Positions 59,916 through 64,000 of a stretch of 64,000 nucleotides of DNA are shown here, piece by piece (positions within the stretch are counted from its first letter, which is position 1; every line of letters begins with the position of its first letter). Source of the stretch: Protopterus annectens. Lineage: Eukaryota > Chordata > Ceratodontiformes > Protopteridae. The stretch is from positions 225,702,611 through 225,766,610 of the forward strand of contig NC_056740.1 in the NCBI RefSeq assembly GCF_019279795.1, given 5' to 3'. The translations under genes and the position numbers were made by a program. The notes below the pieces were generated by a model. It saw only the letters and a list, made by a program, of their open reading frames with translations, was not told where the DNA came from and made no database searches.

Positions 59916-60374
59916 TATTTCACTTAATTTGCATATAAGTTCCTTATTATCCTTTTCGGTGTCTAAACTGCTAACTGTAGCTAAGCAATGGGAAAACCCA
60001 TGCAAACATGTGCAAATACGGGCAGCTATATCGGAAATAATAAAAAAAATGTTTACATTTTATAATTGTACAGGGGTTTAGAATGTGGGGGAGTGTAGTG
60101 TTGGGTATGTACACATTTGAGCGGACTCGCTCATGTAAGTAGACATTTCCCGAGTGTCAGACTTGCAGGGGCGTGGATTTTTGGACTGCTCAGCAGTCCG
60201 ACACGCCCCCTTCACTCGTGCATGCTCCGTGTTAGCCTTAGAGTTGAGGCAGCGTGCCCTCATTAATATGCATGGAGCGCTGCCATCTTACTCTTAGACT
60301 GGCTCTTCCATGTAAGACTAATCTAGTCTTACACGGAGGATTAGTGAATCCTGGCGCACATCTTTTCCCTGGAG
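59916..60374. other. Spacer with palindromic CTTACACGGA motifs
   Basis: GGACTGCTCAGCAGTCC (60173-60189) and TCCATGTAAGACTA...TAGTCTTACACGGA (60308-60338) are hairpins. TTACACGGAGGATTAGTG and ATCCTGG at 60331-60355 resemble, inverted, the CCAGGAAACACTAACC and GTCCGTGTAAG text at 34013-34040. Confidence 0.55.
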
Positions 60375-60555
60375 CAGCAAACGAGATCTGAGGTAATAAT
60401 GGAAGTTGGTGCATTGTGGGCAAGGGAAAAGCTCAAGAGTTCCTGGTGGCCACGAGCTTTAGCAATGGCTGAGTCAGATCTGAGGGATCTGATCTGGAGC
60501 CATCAGTTATGGACAGAATGAAAACTGAAACATTAGCTCTATGGGTATGTTCAGA
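60375..60555. repeat. DIRS right inverted terminal repeat, 26 kb from the body
   Basis: Reverse-complement match to 27855-28010 over about 155 bp, including GCATTGTGGGCAAGGGA, GAGCTTTAGCAATGG and GAGTCAGATCTGA. Its TGTCC(A)TAACTGATGG text agrees with the second half of the internal complementary region at 28.2 kb. This supports its being the partner repeat of that same element. A separate fragmentary DIRS copy is the alternative. Confidence 0.75.
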
Positions 60556-60854
60556 GAAAGAATACATGAAAAGTTATAGACTAGCAATAAATAAAATTTG
60601 AATAATGTCTATATAATAGTTCCTAGTATGTAAAAATGAAGTTTGAAGTTTTAATCTTTTTTCAGATTCCAAATGCTGGAGGTAGCATTAGAGAACCCAA
60701 TATGGGGGCAACAGAAATAATATTTAATAGTACAGATTTTTTTATGGCAGATTTTATTGAATTCTGGATAAAATCCTGTATTTTTCAATCCAATATAGTT
60801 TGAATGAACCACTAGACACAGAAAAAATAGCACATTAACCATTCTTTGTTTATC

Positions 60855-61050
60855 TTCTCCAAGTGTTCTTTTTTGTTAATACTGTCAGAATGATGGACTG
60901 CATTCCTAAGTCAGGATGTAATTAAAGTTTTCAGAACCAGTTTTGCTTCAGCCTTTCATGTTTTCCAAGAACGCTTTTCCTAGCACCTGCAATGAACCCA
61001 GAATTGTATATTTCTGTAGTTCATTTGCTGTTACCTGTATTTGTATCATC
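60855..61050 (-). mobile_element. R4/Dong-like LINE 3' fragment (second copy)
   Basis: The minus strand gives ELQKYTILGSLQVLGKAFLE (about 61010-60955) and the following 3' untranslated text, aligning with 9060-8850. Only the last part of the ORF and the tail remain, as expected of a 5'-truncated insertion. Confidence 0.65.
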
Positions 61051-61054
61051 TTTA

Positions 61055-61135
61055 AATTTTATTTATCTTATGTTGCCTCTGTTTACCAGGAAAGTCCGAA
61101 TGGGTAACAAACCCTTTTCAGCGGAGACCTGGGAG
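61055..61135 (-). repeat. Retroposon 3' end (inverted copy)
   Basis: The minus strand contains GGAGCTCCTCTCCCAGG, TCTCCGCTGAAAAGGG and GGACTTTCCTGGTAAAC, then an AT-rich tail. It matches the module at 48790-48932. Confidence 0.65.
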
Positions 61136-61330
61136 AGGAGCTCCAGTTAGATTACACAAGATATTACAAAAAGCAACATTTCAGGGATAATTACAGTAAA
61201 ATATTGCAAATGTTAGAGGAATAAATATATTTATAAAATACATGAGCAGATATACACGGACAACCCTCTACTACTACCACCTAGGAACACAATTTGTGAG
61301 AGATGCAATTACATTAAGAACCTAGAGTCA

Positions 61331-62005
61331 ATGCTCTCTCCCTCACAAGCCAGTACATCTGGCAATGAGAATGTTGTCAACACAAACACCACTCACACAT
61401 ACACAACACACACCCACATATGCAGAGGTCCTCAACAAAAACATACTAAAACAAAAGAGACCTCCGAGGCAAAAACACATGAAAACTCCACTGCCCACCA
61501 CACCACACATAGTCCACACACCTGTGTCTCACAGCCACTAAGGCCTAAACATAAACCCAACATATTAGTCATAGGAGACTCCATTGTCAGACACACAGAT
61601 GTACCCATCACTAGGCTGGATAAGGAGAAAGTCATGGTTGTTGTTCGTCAGGTGCCAGAATCCACCATATCACCCATGCACTCAAGTCTCTCAACAACAG
61701 GTACTGTTATGACTGTCATAGTCTATGTTGCTGTGAATGACTTGAGATGTGCCTCCCTGGACAATATGAAGAGAGACATGATTGAGCTCGCTGAATATGT
61801 GTCCCAGGCAGTTATGTTCCCAGCCTTAAGCCGCATCCTACCATCACCGAGAATGATGCTTCAATACAAACAGAAAATGATTGACTTTAACAATTGGCTT
61901 AGTTTCTGGTGTCATTCCAAGGAAATCCAGTACCAGACAGCCTGGGAAGACATGATCGACAGACCACTATGCTTTGCCAGAGATAGCCTGCATCTGTCTC
62001 ACTGA
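61331..62005 (+). CDS. LINE ORF1: Thr/His-rich leader plus SGNH-type esterase
   Basis: A 224-codon open frame. Residues 1-75 are Thr/His/Ser-rich and low complexity. From about residue 76 the text is NILVIGDSIVRHTDVPITRL (block I, GDS serine), VIVYVAVNDL (block III, asparagine of GVND kept although the glycine is changed), SRILPSPRMMLQYKQKM, and CFARDSLHLSH (block V, Asp-x-x-His). CR1-type ORF1 proteins carry an esterase domain of this type, whose cellular substrate is not settled. The start ATG at 61331 is the only early one in frame. No zinc finger is seen in the leader. The catalytic Ser, Asn, Asp and His are all present, but a glycine-rich segment between blocks I and III is altered, so activity is doubtful. 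Confidence 0.7.
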   Translation: MLSPSQASTSGNENVVNTNTTHTYTTHTHICRGPQQKHTKTKETSEAKTHENSTAHHTTHSPHTCVSQPLRPKHKPNILVIGDSIVRHTDVPITRLDKEKVMVVVRQVPESTISPMHSSLSTTGTVMTVIVYVAVNDLRCASLDNMKRDMIELAEYVSQAVMFPALSRILPSPRMMLQYKQKMIDFNNWLSFWCHSKEIQYQTAWEDMIDRPLCFARDSLHLSH

Positions 62006-62077
62006 GGCTTCTGGCAAAGGCTCTTGTCTCCCCCATAGTGTCTTTTTAGGCAATGCCATGAAGTCAAAACTATCAAC

Positions 62078-62700
62078 ATGAAAATTTCATCAAAATGCAA
62101 ATTAAAGGTCATGCTGCTAAATGCTAGGAGTCTAAATATGAAACTGCATTCTTTGCAATCATTCTTAACCCTGGAAGATGCTGACATTTTTACAGTCACA
62201 GAAACCTGGTTCAAAGCTGCAGAGAGCACCCCAGCCATACCAGGTTACTCATCCTGTCATGCATTCAGACTCCAAACCATGGGCAGCAAAGCAAAAGGAG
62301 GTAGAGTTGCAATATATATTAAAGATATACATGGCTTCAGGCTGGTCAAACAGTATGATGCACAGGAGACACTCCAGGTGCAGTTAACCATTGACAAGAC
62401 CCCTATTCAAATCATAGCAAGCTAAAGGCTCCCAACTTTGACTCAAGATGCCCACTCCACATATCTGGACCTCTTCAGATCTATCAAGCTTCAAGTCTTT
62501 ACCCTGATCCTGAGCGACTTTAACTATCCAACCATACATTAGAAGAACTATCATGCCAAAACACAAATGCCCAGAAATTCCTTGATTTCATCAATGAAAA
62601 TGCCTTGGACACCCCCACAAGAGATGATAATATCTTGGACTTGGTATTAACCAACATGAGTAACCACTGCAGCATTCCTACAGTGTAATCCTCCCTGGTA
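62078..62700 (+). pseudogene. AP-type endonuclease of CR1-like copy I
   Basis: The frame 62078-62425 reads KVMLLNARSLNMKLHSLQSF (N block), ADIFTVTETWFKAAEST (E block), GRVAIYIKDIHGFRLV and DKTPIQIIAS, then a TAA. It continues in shifted frames with LSDFNYP (GDFN changed to SDFN), LDLVLTNM and FDHKAVTF (SDH changed to FDH). It is in the same frame as the esterase ORF, 72 bp downstream of its stop. A nonsense change and frameshifts disable it. Confidence 0.8.
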
Positions 62701-63379
62701 AGATTCGACCACAAAGCGGTCACTTTCAAAGTTACCATCTCACCCGACCCCACCCCCACCCCCACCCCCACTCCCACCCCCCAGGCTAGGGTCAAATAAA
62801 AAAAAACTTCTCCAGAGCTGATTACAGCCTCCTGAAGGAAGGTATAAATAACTTCACAGCCCCCTCCCCCTCCATAGGAACTAGCACATTTGTCCAAACC
62901 TACACCAAGGTACTATACAAGCATTTATATAGCTGCATGGAATCAGGAATACCCGACAGGGCAAAATCCTCCTCGTCAAGGAAGAGTAAACCTGTCTGGT
63001 GGACATCTGCAATAAATAAACTCTATAATAAAAGGAAAAATTGCTGCCCAGGACCAAGAAGGAGCAAGTGCCTAATTGGAAGCAATCTCTCTTTAGCCTA
63101 AACAAGCAAATAAGAACACTATTAAATCCTCCAAAGCAAACTTCGAGTCCAATCTGGCCACATATACTAAAGACAATCATAAGGCCTTCTTCACATATAT
63201 CCGCAGTCTCAAAGGAAGCACTCAGATCTGCTCAGAACTGGTGGTTAAGGAGACCACACATACAAATGCTGTAGATATAGCCAACCTGCTGACAGACAGG
63301 TTCAGTGAAAACTTCACCCCTCTGTCCCCCCATCAGTAAATCAGGACATCCCCAGCACCTGCCCCCCTCCCCTTATCTC

Positions 63380-64000
63380 TAGGGAGCAAATCATCACTGC
63401 ATCCTGAAAGGCAAAATGTACAGCCTCCATAGGACCCGATAACATCCCACGCTGCATCTTACATGAACTCAGGCAGGAACTTGCAGCACCATTAGGCACC
63501 CTATTCAACCAAAGCCTGAGTACCGGCTTCATCCCAGCTGAGTGGAGGGCAGCTACTGTCATCCCTTTGCACAAAGTTGGAGCATCCACTGATCCAGGAA
63601 ATTATAGACCCATCAGCCTAACTAGCCTGATCTGCAAGGCCATGGAACGGATTATCATGGACCCCATTAACAAGAACGCTGGCAACCTCCAAACACTTGA
63701 TCCCACACAGTTTGGTTTGGTCAAGGGAGGTCATGCCTGTTAAATTTGCTCAACCTCTTTGAGGCAGTTACCAAAGCCATGGATGAGGGGAAGATGGTGC
63801 ACACTTCCCACCTTGACCTAGCCAAAGCCTTTGATACTATTCCCCACTCAGGTATAACAGATAAACTCTCTCAACTAGGCATCAATCCATATGTTACCAG
63901 ATGGGTAGCAAACTGGTTCACTGATAGAACCCAACTAGTCAAAGTAGGGGAAGCCACCTCAAGCAGTTGACCTATAACGAGCAGTGTACCCCAGGGATCA
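63380..64000 (+). pseudogene. Reverse transcriptase of CR1-like copy I, partial
   Basis: Blocks in order: SIGPDNIPRCILHELRQEL (63430), STGFIPAEWRAATVIPLHKVG (63520-63580), STDPGNYRPISLTSLICKAM (63590-63645), TQFGLVKGG (63708), then the frame at 63746-63970 with HLDLAKAFDTIPHSGITDKL and INPYVTRWVANWFTDRTQ, and after a TGA the SSVPQGS loop at the edge. The palm catalytic loop (FADD) would lie beyond the window. Confidence 0.85.

Larger units (their letters stand above)
61285..64000 (+). mobile_element. CR1-like LINE copy I, running off the window
   Basis: Plus-strand order: ORF1 leader, SGNH-type esterase (61331-62005), endonuclease (62078-62700), linker, RT to the window end. It extends at least to the GVPQG loop (SSVPQGS at 63980-64000). 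It is the only copy with ORF1 start and downstream regions together. The 5' boundary is approximate. A (CCCCCA)n tract at 62742-62780 lies where the endonuclease ends. Stops at 62003, 62423, 63968 and elsewhere show that it is not active. Confidence 0.85.

Overview
The window looks like repeat-rich intergenic or intronic DNA from a vertebrate with a large, transposon-laden genome, most likely non-mammalian (amphibian, lungfish, coelacanth or fish-like). This rests on the repeat content: CR1-type LINEs with a CCTATGAA-type octamer tail and an esterase domain, an R4/Dong-like LINE, a DIRS tyrosine-recombinase retrotransposon, a tRNA-derived SINE with a perfect target-site duplication, two Myb/SANT-like genes of the Harbinger-transposon type, MITE-like hairpins, and long CA/TA microsatellites. 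The species cannot be named from the sequence. There is no convincing intact host gene. Four short exon candidates are given at low confidence.

Layout. 1-6.2 kb: mostly unrecognised AT-rich DNA, one 600-bp foldback element and two weak exon candidates. 6.3-7.2 kb: 3' end of a CR1-like LINE (copy A, minus strand). 7.4-7.7 kb: a three-unit tandem repeat. 8.85-12.47 kb: an R4/Dong-like LINE on the minus strand, split by a 1.5-kb foldback element with a telomere-like minisatellite core and by a young SINE. 13.2-16.8 kb: CR1-like copy B, carrying an 880-bp insertion with a 14-bp target-site duplication. 17-26.4 kb: a 300-bp hAT-like MITE, a 22-bp satellite, microsatellites and two exon candidates. 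26.4-27.6 kb: a decayed RTE-like LINE (minus). 27.8-33.8 kb: a decayed DIRS element (minus) with gag, RT/RNase H, tyrosine recombinase, one terminal repeat and the internal complementary region.

34-60.4 kb: about 26 kb that appears to lie between the DIRS body and its second inverted terminal repeat at 60.4-60.55 kb. It holds CR1-like copies C (+), D (-), E (+), F (+), G (-) and H (-), a 220-bp tandem array, two two-exon Myb/SANT-like genes (one at 46.1-49.4 kb, one at 57.3-59.0 kb, both minus strand, both with a phase-1 intron and an in-frame stop), four tRNA-like promoter remnants and palindromic motifs. 60.9-64 kb: a second R4-like 3' fragment, a retroposon tail, and CR1-like copy I (+), which runs off the right edge.

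How the parts relate. The region records nested insertions rather than an operon or gene cluster. The CR1-like copies together show the family's organisation: SGNH-type esterase, AP-type endonuclease, linker, reverse transcriptase, octamer tail. The Myb/SANT-like genes are the accessory DNA-binding partner seen in Harbinger transposons, but no transposase was recognised in the window.
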